A DNA stretch of 64,000 nt. It comes from Scatosoma sp045124465 (GTDB taxonomy: Bacteria > Bacillota > Clostridia > Christensenellales > Borkfalkiaceae). Positions 34,724 to 43,126 of the stretch are shown here, one piece after another. The notes beneath the pieces are model-generated. The model was not told where the DNA came from. It made no database searches and saw nothing but the letters and a program-made list of their open reading frames with translations. The stretch covers positions 1 through 64,000 of the forward strand of contig JBGVLV010000022.1 of the NCBI GenBank assembly GCA_045124465.1. Reading direction: 5' to 3'. A program made the translations under genes and the position numbers. The stretch's first letter is position 1. Every line of letters starts with the position of its first letter.

Positions 34724-35323
34724 ATGAATATCGTTTGTTTGGACCTCGAAGGGGTCTTGGTGCCCGAAATTTGGATCGCGTTCGCAGAGGCGAGCGGTAT
34801 ACCTCAGCTCAAACGTACCACCCGCGACGAGCCGGATTACAATAAACTTATGAATTGGCGTTTGGGTATCCTCAAAGAACACGGTTTGGGGTTGAACGAG
34901 ATCCGCGCCATCATCGAGAAGATACAGCCGTTGGACGGCGCGAAAGCGTTTTTGGACGAACTGCGAGAGTTTACGCAGGTGATGATCGTCAGCGATACGT
35001 TCACGCAATTCGGTATGCCGCTTATGCGAAAACTCGGTTATCCGACCCTGCTTTGCAATACCTTGCAGGTCGCGGAAAACGGGGAGATAACGGGTTTTAC
35101 GATGCGTATCGAAAATTCCAAATACAGTACGGTGAAAGCCTTGCAGTCTATCGGTTACGACACGATCGCGGCGGGGGACAGCTACAACGATCTGGGAATG
35201 ATACGCGCGAGCAAAGCGGGATTTCTGTTCAGAAGTACGGACAAGATAAAAGCGGAAAATCCCGATCTGCCCGCGTACGAAACGTACAACGAACTGTTGT
35301 CGGCGATAAAAGCACATCTTTAA
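34724..35323 (+). CDS. thrH: ThrH: phosphoserine phosphatase / homoserine phosphotransferase
   Basis: HAD-family enzyme known from Pseudomonas that dephosphorylates phosphoserine and can pass the phosphate to homoserine. The 199 residues match closely in order: CLDLEGVLVPEIWIAFAE with nucleophile Asp7 (the second acidic residue is Glu9), TTRDEPDY, VSDTFTQF, LGYPTLLCN and AAGDSYND for magnesium. It could supply the missing SerB activity for SerA/SerC encoded upstream, and phosphohomoserine from Hom. It sits 1 bp after guaA, an unusual place. Confidence 0.92.
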   Translation: MNIVCLDLEGVLVPEIWIAFAEASGIPQLKRTTRDEPDYNKLMNWRLGILKEHGLGLNEIRAIIEKIQPLDGAKAFLDELREFTQVMIVSDTFTQFGMPLMRKLGYPTLLCNTLQVAENGEITGFTMRIENSKYSTVKALQSIGYDTIAAGDSYNDLGMIRASKAGFLFRSTDKIKAENPDLPAYETYNELLSAIKAHL

Positions 35324-35391
35324 AGGCAAAGAAGAGCCGCAGGATCGAGTTCTTGGGCTTTTTCCATACCGAAATAAGGAGAGGATAGAAT

Positions 35392-36870
35392 ATGTCAATG
35401 ATAAAAGTGGAGGAATTGACCTTCGCTTATCCCGGAACTTTCGAAAACGTATTCGAAAACGTTTCGTTTCTGATAGATACCGACTGGAAGTTGGGACTTG
35501 TCGGGCGGAACGGCAGAGGTAAGACCACGTTTTTAAAACTTTTGCAGGGAGAATACGAATATAAGGGCAAAATACGCGCCAACGTTCCGTTCGTCTACTT
35601 TCCGTATACGGTACGCGATTCTACCCGACTTACGTCGGAGATCGTATGGGAGATCTGCGTCGAGGCGGAGGACTGGGAGATCGTCCGAGAGTTCTCTTTG
35701 CTCGGGTTGGATAGCGAAGTCCTTTGGCGACCGTTCGATTCTCTTTCTAACGGCGAACGCACGAAAGCGTTGCTCGCCGCGTTATTTCTAAACGACGGGA
35801 AATTTTTGCTCATCGACGAGCCGACCAACCACCTCGACGCCGCCTCCCGCGCGGTCGTGGCGCGGTATCTGCATAGTAAGAAAGGGTTCATACTCGTTTC
35901 CCACGACAGAGAATTTCTCGACGGCTCGGTCGATCATATCCTGTCGTTGAATAAGACGGAAGTGCGGATACAGAGCGGAAATTTTTCCACGTTTTTGGAA
36001 AACTTCGAACGGGAACAGGATTTCGAACGCAAGCAGAACGAACGCTTGAAAAAGGACGTGGCGCGGCTGAGCGAGGCGGCGAAACGCGCGGAAAACTGGT
36101 CGGACAAAGCGGAGGCGGGAAAGTACGGCGTGCGGAACGCGGGATTGCGCGTCGATCGCGGTTACGTGGGGCATAAGGCGGCGAAGATGATGCAGAGCGC
36201 CAAGAATACCGAAAAACGTCGGGAAAAGGCGATAGAGGAAAAGTCCGCCCTCCTCAAAAACGTGGAATATTCTCCCGATTTAAAGCTTTCGCCGCTCGTT
36301 TACCGATCGGAACGGTTGGTAAATTTCGACGGCGTGACGGTACGTTACGACGGACGGGAAATACACGCGCCCGTGTCGTTCGCGGTCGAGCGTGGCGAAA
36401 GGGTGTTTTTGGACGGCGGGAACGGTACGGGCAAGAGCAGTCTTTTGAAATTGCTCGTCGGAGAGGGGATAGAGCATACGGGTACGGTTGCGACGGGTTC
36501 GGGCTTGATCTTGTCCTACGTATCGCAAGATACGTCGAAACTTAAAGGCTCGCTCGGCGAATACGCGCGGGCGTACGGGATAGACGAGAGTTTGTTCAAG
36601 GCGATATTGCATAAAACGGGCTTTAATAAATCGCAATTCGGAAAAGATATATCCGAGTTTTCGGACGGTCAGAAAAAGAAAGTGACGATCGCGCGAAGTC
36701 TTTGCGAACAGGCGCATCTGTACGTTTGGGACGAACCGCTCAATTTCATCGACGTATATTCGCGCATACAGATAGAACGCCTGATCGCGGAGTTCGCGCC
36801 GACGATGTTGCTGGTCGAACACGACGTCGCGTTTCAACGAAAGATCGCGACGAAAATAATATCCCTTTGA
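35392..36870 (+). CDS. Lsa-type ABC-F ribosomal protection protein
   Basis: Cytosolic ABC-F ATPase without membrane segments. Two ATPase domains: Walker A GRNGRGKT (38-45) and GGNGTGKS, signatures LSNGERTK and FSDGQKKK, Walker B LLIDEPTNHLD and LYVWDEPLNFID. Between them lies the long linker of the antibiotic resistance group. The 492 residues and landmarks WKLGLVGRNGRGKTT, VLWRPFDSLS, GFILVSHDREF and QSGNFS follow Enterococcus Lsa(A) closely. Lsa proteins displace lincosamides, streptogramin A and pleuromutilins from the ribosome; the activity of this homologue is inferred. The 68-bp upstream gap holds AGGAGAGG. Confidence 0.9.
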   Translation: MSMIKVEELTFAYPGTFENVFENVSFLIDTDWKLGLVGRNGRGKTTFLKLLQGEYEYKGKIRANVPFVYFPYTVRDSTRLTSEIVWEICVEAEDWEIVREFSLLGLDSEVLWRPFDSLSNGERTKALLAALFLNDGKFLLIDEPTNHLDAASRAVVARYLHSKKGFILVSHDREFLDGSVDHILSLNKTEVRIQSGNFSTFLENFEREQDFERKQNERLKKDVARLSEAAKRAENWSDKAEAGKYGVRNAGLRVDRGYVGHKAAKMMQSAKNTEKRREKAIEEKSALLKNVEYSPDLKLSPLVYRSERLVNFDGVTVRYDGREIHAPVSFAVERGERVFLDGGNGTGKSSLLKLLVGEGIEHTGTVATGSGLILSYVSQDTSKLKGSLGEYARAYGIDESLFKAILHKTGFNKSQFGKDISEFSDGQKKKVTIARSLCEQAHLYVWDEPLNFIDVYSRIQIERLIAEFAPTMLLVEHDVAFQRKIATKIISL

Positions 36871-36948
36871 TACACGAAAAAGGACGGTAAAAACATATAT
36901 TGTACTATGAGGTTTCGCCTCAAATACACAAGAGGGATCTGAAATACT

Positions 36949-37434
36949 ATGTGCAATGGATGTAATACGAACTGCAATGGTTGCAGCGCGCTCAGCAATT
37001 TCCTGACCGGTTCGAACGGTTGTTGTAATAACGGTTGCGGTTGTAACAGTTTCTGGAACTGGAACCGCAGTTCCTGCGGTTGCGGCTGCAACAATTTCTG
37101 GAACTGGAATCGTAGTTCCTGCGGCTGCGGTTGTAACAACACGAGCTTGTTGAATTTGCTTTTCGGCAATACTTTCTCCACGACGAACAACAGCGGTTGC
37201 GGCTGTTCGAGCTGCAATAACTGCGAGAACAATAACCGTAATCGCAATACGTGTTGCCGTATCACGCGCGAGGGTAACAGCGTCAGCTTGACCTGCTGCA
37301 ACTTCCACAACCGTTCTTCTCGCGAAGGATTTTCTACGTTCGACAGCGACGACTATTACGCTCGCCAGTTCGGTCTGAACTCGCGTAGCGGCAATTCCCG
37401 CAGCTCCTGCGGTTGTTCTTGCTGTAACGTTTAA
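36949..37434 (+). CDS. Cys/Asn-rich repetitive protein
   Basis: A 161-residue protein with 26 cysteines and many Asn, Ser and Gly. It contains a tandem repeat of 15 residues (FWNWNRSSCGCGC plus two residues) at 37045-37089 and 37090-37134, plus CC pairs at several places and a Cys-rich end SSCGCSCC. There is no signal peptide or membrane helix. The middle has one more ordinary stretch, CCRITREGNSVSLTCC. Such composition recalls spore-coat or crust proteins and metal-binding proteins; neither is proved. AGAGGGA precedes the ATG and a terminator follows, so it is an independent gene. Confidence 0.7.
   Translation: MCNGCNTNCNGCSALSNFLTGSNGCCNNGCGCNSFWNWNRSSCGCGCNNFWNWNRSSCGCGCNNTSLLNLLFGNTFSTTNNSGCGCSSCNNCENNNRNRNTCCRITREGNSVSLTCCNFHNRSSREGFSTFDSDDYYARQFGLNSRSGNSRSSCGCSCCNV
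37045..37134 (+). repeat. Two tandem 45-bp repeats in the Cys-rich gene
   Basis: Two direct copies of 45 bp, differing mainly at third codon positions, encode FWNWNRSSCGCGC units. The synonymous differences mean the duplication is not recent or is under selection for protein sequence. Confidence 0.85.
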
Positions 37435-37509
37435 CGTTCGCAACGAAACGCAAAAGAAAAAGGCGACGATCGACCGCTGTCCGTAGCGGGATCTACGCCG
37501 ATAGCTCAT

Positions 37510-37538
37510 AAGCGGAAGGCTGATTGCCTTCCGCTTTA
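37510..37538 (+). terminator. Terminator of the Cys-rich gene
   Basis: AAGCGGAAGGC (37510-37520) pairs perfectly with GCCTTCCGCTT (37526-37536). The T run is short. Confidence 0.7.
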
Positions 37539-37733
37539 CGCATTTGTTATTCTTGCTCCGTTTTTTTTCGTTTTCGTCACCACGAGGAATGTGTAGCGCA
37601 GGATATAGACGAGCCGGCGTCTTTCGTCTTTATCATAAATGAAAATGTGGATTATTACAAGCGCTTGAACGAACGTTTTGCAAAAATTTAGAGCCATAGT
37701 TTGAAAAGGGGAAGGATCGAGCATACTTATAGA

Positions 37734-38585
37734 ATGGGAAAATTGCGTAGATTTTATCGGTTTTTAAGATCCCGATACGAACTTCTGTCGATGAAAAAAT
37801 ATACGACCATAGCGGGTACGCTCGTCTTTTTTCTGATCATGTCCATCGTTCCGCTTACGTTCTGGCTGACCATCTTCATCGGGAAATTACCCGTGGATAC
37901 CGAACAGGTCCTACGCCTTTCCGTGTTCAGCTCGGTCAAAAAGGTACTCGACTACGTACGGCGGGAGGCGACGAACGCTACGGCGGGCGCGTCCCTCTTG
38001 CTCTTGATCACTACGCTCTATTCGTCTACGAACCTCTTCTATCAAATGCGCCGTAGCGGCGAACTCATCTACGACTACCACCGCCCGAAACAGGGTTTCC
38101 GCCTGCGTGTGGGCGCGCTCGTGCTTATGCTCATCGTAATGCTTATGGTCGTGGTGTTTATGCTCCTGTTCGCGCTCGGTACGTTTTTGTTTTCGAGGCT
38201 CTTGCCCGCCACGCTCGAACTTGCCGCCGATTACGCGCTCCTCATCGCGCTGTCATTCGCGCTTGTGTTGCTTTTGAATATGTATATATGTCCATACAAG
38301 ACCAAGGTCAAACGTTTTATCCCCGGTACGGTCGTCACCGTTTCGGCTTGGGCGGTTGCGGTCGTGGGGTTCGCGATATATCTTAAAATAAGCAATATGG
38401 ACAAACTCTACGGCGCGCTCAGCACCGTCATCGTGTTCCTGCTTTGGCTGTATATGCTTATGGTCTGTTTCATCGCGGGGGTGATCTTCAATAGCGAAAA
38501 GATCGCGTTCGAACGGCAAGAAAATACCGAGAAGGAGAAAAAGCGCAAACGGAGCAAAACGAAAAAGCGACCCCGCCACGCATAA
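37734..38585 (+). CDS. YihY/BrkB family membrane protein
   Basis: A 283-residue inner-membrane protein with about six hydrophobic segments and the YihY/BrkB family layout: FYRFLRSRYELLSMKKYTTIAGTLVFFLIMSIVP at the start (helix after the basic stretch), then LLITTLYSSTNLFYQMRRS and GFRLRVGALVLML. The C-terminus is a basic tail, KKRKRSKTKKRPRHA. The function of the family is not settled. The start is uncertain: ATG 37734 is used, but TTG 37701 in the same frame is possible because AGGGGAAGG lies at 37706. Confidence 0.85.
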   Translation: MGKLRRFYRFLRSRYELLSMKKYTTIAGTLVFFLIMSIVPLTFWLTIFIGKLPVDTEQVLRLSVFSSVKKVLDYVRREATNATAGASLLLLITTLYSSTNLFYQMRRSGELIYDYHRPKQGFRLRVGALVLMLIVMLMVVVFMLLFALGTFLFSRLLPATLELAADYALLIALSFALVLLLNMYICPYKTKVKRFIPGTVVTVSAWAVAVVGFAIYLKISNMDKLYGALSTVIVFLLWLYMLMVCFIAGVIFNSEKIAFERQENTEKEKKRKRSKTKKRPRHA

Positions 38586-38613
38586 AAAGGGAAAACGCGC
38601 ACATACTTCCGAT

Positions 38614-39021
38614 ATGAAAAAGTTGAAATTGAAAAGTTCTGTCTTTACGGGTCTTGCCGCGCTTGCCTTGCTCTTTCCGAACCTGAAAACGGGTTCTTTG
38701 ACCGATATCACCAAACCCTATCTGGGAATGTACGAATGTCAGAACGCCACGCTTGGGGAGGATGACATCATCGACGATTTCTCCTACGTTCGTCTGGAAC
38801 TCCACCCCGACGAAACGTTCACGCTGTACTATCGCAAAAAGAAGGGCAAGGAGCATAAAGAAACGGGCAAATACGTCTACGATAAAGAGGCGGAAACGAT
38901 CTGCCTTTCCACGGGCGTAGGGGACGTATTGAAACGCACCTTCCCGTTAAAGAACGGAGTTATCTCGATAACGATGCGAATGGGAACAAAGACCTTGCAA
39001 ATGCAGTTGAAACAAAAATAA
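38614..39021 (+). CDS. Small exported protein, unknown
   Basis: A 135-residue protein with an N-terminal signal-like segment (basic, then VFTGLAALALLFPNL) and a beta-rich body: YLGMYECQNATLG, YVRLELHPDETFTLYYR and GKYVYDKEAETICL. The order of strands suggests a small lipocalin-like barrel, a guess from pattern only. It follows the YihY gene by 28 bp and ends before a strong terminator, so the two are probably cotranscribed. Confidence 0.6.
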   Translation: MKKLKLKSSVFTGLAALALLFPNLKTGSLTDITKPYLGMYECQNATLGEDDIIDDFSYVRLELHPDETFTLYYRKKKGKEHKETGKYVYDKEAETICLSTGVGDVLKRTFPLKNGVISITMRMGTKTLQMQLKQK

Positions 39022-39040
39022 ACCCTTGAAACAGATCCGT

Positions 39041-39080
39041 CCCGCCGCTTTTCAAAAGCGGCGGGGGATTTTTTAATTTT
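39041..39080 (+). terminator. Terminator after the small exported protein
   Basis: CCCGCCGCTTTT pairs with AAAAGCGGCGGG around a single C, followed by GGATTTTTTAATTTTT. Confidence 0.9.
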
Positions 39081-39115
39081 TACAAACAAATGTTCGCAAA
39101 ATAATATAAAAATCC

Positions 39116-39144
39116 TTGCAATTCGGAAAAATTTGTGCTACAAT
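39116..39144 (+). promoter_or_regulatory. Promoter of the RecD-like helicase gene
   Basis: TTGCAA (39116-39121) and TACAAT (39139-39144) with 17-bp spacing. The predicted start, 39150-39152, is within a few bases of the ATG at 39154. Confidence 0.7.
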
Positions 39145-39153
39145 ATCCATGAT

Positions 39154-40407
39154 ATGGAAATTACGCTCACCCGCGATCAGGAAAACGCGAAGAATTTGAT
39201 TGCCGAATGGTTCTCGAATACGGACGATAAAGTGTTCGTGTTGTCGGGGTATGCGGGTACGGGCAAGACGTTTTTGATCGATTTCGTCGTGCGGGAGGTC
39301 TTGAACCTCAAAGCGGGGGTAGAGGCGGTGTTCGTATCGCCTACGGGCAAAGCGGCGGCGAACCTTGTCAGAAACGGTACGGTCGCGGGTACGGTGCATA
39401 GTCTTATCTACGTTCGCGACGACGAGGAATTCGACGTGGACGAGAACGGAGAGATCGTCGAAAAAAAGGAGCTTACGTTCATCAAGCGCCGATCGATAGA
39501 CGAGAAGATACGGCTCATCATCGTGGACGAAGCGAGCATGATAAACGAAACGGTTTTAAACGACCTGCTCAGTTTCAACGTAAAATGCCTGTTTTCGGGC
39601 GACGGCGCGCAACTGCCGCCCGTCAACGGTACTTGCCCGCTTATGCAAAACCCGCACTATACGATGACGGAAATCGTGCGCCAAGCGGCGGACAATCCCA
39701 TCGTGCAGGTGGCGACGATGGCGCGGGAGGGAAAACGAATCCCGTACGGGAATTACGGCGATAAGGTCTGCGTGGTGGGCAGGAACGCGCTTAACGCGCA
39801 ACAGCGCAAACGCCTGTTTTTGAAAGCCGATCAGGTCATTTGCGGTCGGAATAAAACGCGTATGGCGTTGAACGAGGAGATACGGGGATATAAAGGCATT
39901 TCCCCCGAAAACCTTTTGCCCGTCGAGGGCGAAAAGCTCATTTGCACGCTGAACGACTGGGAGAAACCGCTCGATAAGTCCGAGAAGTTTCATCTCGTCA
40001 ACGGTATCATCGGTACGGCGTCGGAGATCAAGGAAAGTTTCGACGATCTTGCGACGATGGAATTTCAAGCGGATTTTATGGACGAGAGCGTGAAAGTGCC
40101 TTTCGATACGGCGATATTCACGCGCGGAGCGTATCGGCACTTGTACGGCGAACGCGCCGTGACCCTTTCGGACGGGTCGGTGGTGCACGAGGGCAATTTC
40201 GCGCTGTTGCATAAACTGCGTTCGGTCGCGGAAGAACCCATTTGCCGTTTCGAATTCGCGTACGCCGTCACCTGCCATAAATCGCAAGGCTCGGAGTTCG
40301 ATTTCGTCGTCGTGTTCGACGAGAGCTGGGCGTTCGGCGAGGAACGCGACCGTTGGCTGTATACGGCGATCACGCGCGCAAAAGATAAGTTATTGATCAT
40401 AAGATAG
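39154..40407 (+). CDS. Dda/RecD-like superfamily 1B DNA helicase
   Basis: A 417-residue ATP-dependent helicase. Walker A is GYAGTGKT (32-39), followed by SPTGKAAANL, the Walker B region IIVDEASMI, motif III GDGAQLPPV, then the C-terminal UvrD-like AVTCHKSQGSEFD and YTAITRAK. The size and motif order match phage T4 Dda and stand-alone RecD-like proteins, not the RecBCD subunit. A role in fork restart or recombination is inferred. No Shine-Dalgarno precedes ATG 39154; an in-frame TTG at 39133 overlaps the promoter and is unlikely. Confidence 0.88.
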   Translation: MEITLTRDQENAKNLIAEWFSNTDDKVFVLSGYAGTGKTFLIDFVVREVLNLKAGVEAVFVSPTGKAAANLVRNGTVAGTVHSLIYVRDDEEFDVDENGEIVEKKELTFIKRRSIDEKIRLIIVDEASMINETVLNDLLSFNVKCLFSGDGAQLPPVNGTCPLMQNPHYTMTEIVRQAADNPIVQVATMAREGKRIPYGNYGDKVCVVGRNALNAQQRKRLFLKADQVICGRNKTRMALNEEIRGYKGISPENLLPVEGEKLICTLNDWEKPLDKSEKFHLVNGIIGTASEIKESFDDLATMEFQADFMDESVKVPFDTAIFTRGAYRHLYGERAVTLSDGSVVHEGNFALLHKLRSVAEEPICRFEFAYAVTCHKSQGSEFDFVVVFDESWAFGEERDRWLYTAITRAKDKLLIIR

Positions 40408-40415
40408 GAAAAACT

Positions 40416-41267
40416 ATGCCCAAACAGTTGGAAAAATATCAACAGATAGAACGTTCGATCATCACCACCTACCGCAAAGAGCTTTGGTCGCCTTTCGTGC
40501 TGGCGGTGAAGAAATACCGCCTGATCTCCGCAGGGGATAAGATCGCCGTTTGCATTTCGGGCGGGAAAGACAGTATGCTGCTCGCCAAACTGATGCAGGA
40601 ACTGCAACGCCATAGCGAAACGCCCTTCGAACTCGTTTTCCTCGTAATGGACCCTGGGTATAACGAGCCGAACCGTAGAAAGATAGAGGAAAACGCGGAA
40701 CTTCTGCACGTGCCGATAACGGTATTCGAAAGCGATGTGTTCGCGGCGGCGGAAACGGTGAGCGCGGAGTCGCCCTGCTATCTCTGCGCGAGAATGAGAC
40801 GGGGACATCTGTACGCCAAAGCCAAGGAACTGGGCTGTAATAAGATCGCGCTCGGACACCATAAGAGCGACGTCATCGAAACGACGGTGATGGGTATGCT
40901 GTACGGCGGTCAGTTGCAGGGTATGCTGCCGAGGATAAAGAGTACGAATTTCGAGGGTATGGAACTTATACGTCCGCTGTATTGCGTGCTGGAAAAGGAT
41001 ATCCTGCGTTGGAAGGAATATAACGGACTGGATTTCATCGCCTGCGCGTGTCGGTTCACGCAAAAGACGACGGGCGGGGACGACGATACGTTCTCGGCGC
41101 GAAAGCGGGTGAAAGAACTGATCGCCGCGCTCAAAGAGGAAAATCCGAACGTGGAGAACAATATATTCCAGAGCATACACAACGTGCAACTGGATACCCT
41201 CGCGGAATATAAGAGCGACGGGGTGAAACGTTCGTTTCTGGAAAAATTCGAAGAGAAACGGTCATAA
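40416..41267 (+). CDS. TtcA-like tRNA thiolation ATPase
   Basis: A 283-residue PP-loop ATPase with SGGKDS (48-53). CYLC (Cys121, Cys124) and the later CAC (Cys210, Cys212) fit the three-Cys iron-sulfur site of the TtcA/TtuA group, which thiolates tRNA bases (2-thiocytidine 32 for TtcA). GHHKSDVIETTVMGMLYGG is typical of the group. The exact nucleotide modified here is not certain. The gene is 9 bp after the helicase gene and 28 bp before yabP. Confidence 0.85.
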   Translation: MPKQLEKYQQIERSIITTYRKELWSPFVLAVKKYRLISAGDKIAVCISGGKDSMLLAKLMQELQRHSETPFELVFLVMDPGYNEPNRRKIEENAELLHVPITVFESDVFAAAETVSAESPCYLCARMRRGHLYAKAKELGCNKIALGHHKSDVIETTVMGMLYGGQLQGMLPRIKSTNFEGMELIRPLYCVLEKDILRWKEYNGLDFIACACRFTQKTTGGDDDTFSARKRVKELIAALKEENPNVENNIFQSIHNVQLDTLAEYKSDGVKRSFLEKFEEKRS

Positions 41268-41294
41268 AAAATTTCCTGCGGCATAGGATAGGGT

Positions 41295-41552
41295 ATGCAG
41301 GAAAATAATAACAGACATTCGGTATCGATCGAACAAAGGAAAATGATCACGGTGAGCGGCGTGGAAAGCGTCGCGGCGTTCTCGGAAGTGAAGATAGCGC
41401 TCGTTCTCCTCGGCGGCGAGAAGATGTACGTGGCGGGTACAAATTTAAAAATAACGGGCTTTTCCAAGACCAACGGCACGTTCACGGCAGAGGGCAGCGT
41501 TTCGGGCGTGTCTTACGGCGGTAAGAGTTTTGCCTCCAAACTGTTCCGATAA
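41295..41552 (+). CDS. yabP: Sporulation protein YabP
   Basis: An 85-residue cytosolic protein of the YabP/YqfC family, made in the mother cell during spore formation. It has HSVSIEQRKMITVSGVESV, the usual opening, then a beta-rich pattern ending GGKSFASKLFR. In Bacillus and Clostridia yabP, yabQ and divIC are adjacent; the same order is seen here. Confidence 0.9.
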   Translation: MQENNNRHSVSIEQRKMITVSGVESVAAFSEVKIALVLLGGEKMYVAGTNLKITGFSKTNGTFTAEGSVSGVSYGGKSFASKLFR

Positions 41553-41598
41553 GGCGCAGCGCCGCGTTGAACCGCGGTTTTCGCGGAGGAAATGACCG

Positions 41599-41985
41599 AT
41601 GGACACGAAAAATCAATTCACCGTCTTTTGTATCTGCATAGCCGTCGGACTCTTGGGCGGCATATTGTACGAGCCGTTCGCCTTTCTGAGAATGATCTTC
41701 GGTTGTCCGCGCGGAAAGAGCCGACCCGTCGGAATTGCGCTCGATATAGCCTTCTTCGCGGCGTTTACCGTTTGCACGGTTTTTGCGGGCTATCTGTTCC
41801 GTTTTCCCGATTTTCGGGTATATATGTGGATAGGGTACGCGCTCGGCGGGATAATATATTTAAAAAGTTTGCACAGAATAGTTGCGTTTTTCGGAAATGT
41901 GTGTTATAATAAGATAACAAAACTGGCGAAAAAGGCAAGAAAACGAGAGAAAACTCTTAAAAAAGAGGTAGAAAAAAGAGTATGA
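41599..41985 (+). CDS. yabQ: Sporulation membrane protein YabQ
   Basis: A 128-residue protein with about four membrane helices and a very basic C-terminal tail (KKARKREKTLKKEVEKR), the layout of YabQ, which is needed for spore cortex formation in Bacillus. The first helix starts FTVFCICIAVGLLGGILYE. GGAGGAAATG precedes the start. It overlaps the next gene by 4 bp. Confidence 0.88.
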   Translation: MDTKNQFTVFCICIAVGLLGGILYEPFAFLRMIFGCPRGKSRPVGIALDIAFFAAFTVCTVFAGYLFRFPDFRVYMWIGYALGGIIYLKSLHRIVAFFGNVCYNKITKLAKKARKREKTLKKEVEKRV

Positions 41986-42242
41986 CGCAAGATAAAATGA
42001 GAAAATTGATAACGGCGGGTGTTGTTGCGGCAACGGCGTTGCTCGTGATTTTGCTGTCCGTTTTGGTTTATCAATGGATAAAGATAGGCGTATACAATAA
42101 ACGTATCGAGGAAACGGAAAATTCCATCGCATACTGGGAAGAACAGAATCAAACCGCCGAAAACGACTTGGAGTATTATACGTCCGACTATTATAAATGG
42201 TTCGAGGCGATAAAGCTCAAAGACATAGAGGAGAATAAATGA
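41982..42242 (+). CDS. DivIC/FtsB-like small membrane protein
   Basis: An 86-residue protein with a short basic N-terminus, one membrane helix (about residues 9-34) and a coiled-coil-like segment (KRIEETENSIAYWEEQNQTAENDLEYY). This is the layout of the division protein DivIC/FtsB, and the place after yabPQ is that of divIC in Bacillus. Sequence identity cannot be judged here, so the assignment is positional. It overlaps both neighbours by 4 bp. Confidence 0.6.
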   Translation: MTQDKMRKLITAGVVAATALLVILLSVLVYQWIKIGVYNKRIEETENSIAYWEEQNQTAENDLEYYTSDYYKWFEAIKLKDIEENK

Positions 42243-43114
42243 GAAAATTTGCCGTAATAGATGTCGGCTCTAATTCCGTCCGCCTGATGTTAGTGGCGGA
42301 CGGAAAAGTTTTATATAAAAGCGTGAACACCACCCGTCTTGGCGAGGGACTTGCGGAACGCCCCGTACTTACGAAAGAGGCGATCGAACGTACGGCGCTC
42401 GCCGTCGCGCAGTACTACTGGAAAGCGAAAACGGAGGGTGCGGAGGAAATATACGCGTTCGCGACCGCCGCGGTCCGTACCGCGGAAAACGGCAAAGATT
42501 TCGTAAAGCGCGTGGAAATGCTCTGTTCCTTGCAAGTCGAGGTCATTTCCGGCGAAACGGAGGCGGAGATAGGCATTTTGGGCGCGCTCGGCAACGAGGA
42601 CGGCGCGTTGATCGACGTCGGCGGCGCAAGCACCGAGATCGTCGTGAAAGAACGGCGTAAGATCATATATAAAAAGAGCGTGAATATCGGCGTCGTGCGT
42701 TTGAAAGATCGGTGCGGTCGGGAGAAATTCCCGCTCATCGCCGCGTCCGCGTTTGCGGTGAAAGAGTACGGACAAGTCCCGCGGATAAGAACGGTGTACG
42801 CGATCGGCGGCACGGCTACGACCTTGGCGGCGCTCCAACTCGGACTCAAAGTCTACGATCCCGAAAAGGTGACGGGAACGGAGATCTTACGGGAAGAAAT
42901 GCAACGAATGTCGGAGAAACTTCTCGAAATGTCGGAAAAAGAGATCGCGGCATTGCCGTGTATGCCCAAAGGGCGCGCGGACGTCATCACGGGCGGCGCG
43001 GTGCTTTTCGCCACGTTTATGGAAAAGCTCAAAATAAGTAAACTCATCGTCAGCGACCGCGATAACCTCGAAGGCTACGCGATCAAAAAAGGACTTATGT
43101 ACTGGCGTATGTAA
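42239..43114 (+). CDS. Ppx/GppA family phosphatase
   Basis: A 291-residue ASKHA-fold enzyme that releases phosphate from polyphosphate or from pppGpp. It starts AVIDVGSNSVRLM (phosphate 1), then ATAAVRTAENG, ISGETEAEIG, LIDVGGASTEIV (phosphate 2) and AIGGTATTLAAL. It has only the catalytic core, without the C-terminal HD-like domain of E. coli Ppx. In many Firmicutes it lies near yabPQ-divIC, as here. Confidence 0.92.
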   Translation: MRKFAVIDVGSNSVRLMLVADGKVLYKSVNTTRLGEGLAERPVLTKEAIERTALAVAQYYWKAKTEGAEEIYAFATAAVRTAENGKDFVKRVEMLCSLQVEVISGETEAEIGILGALGNEDGALIDVGGASTEIVVKERRKIIYKKSVNIGVVRLKDRCGREKFPLIAASAFAVKEYGQVPRIRTVYAIGGTATTLAALQLGLKVYDPEKVTGTEILREEMQRMSEKLLEMSEKEIAALPCMPKGRADVITGGAVLFATFMEKLKISKLIVSDRDNLEGYAIKKGLMYWRM

Positions 43115-43126
43115 ACGGGTAAAATT

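Noticed and set aside
37045..37134. CRISPR-like repeats
   Set aside because: The two 45-bp units are directly adjacent without spacers and are in frame with the Cys-rich protein.
37536..37724. A 62-codon minus-strand frame before the YihY gene
   Set aside because: No promoter or good ribosome binding site, no recognisable features, and it overlaps the YihY leader.
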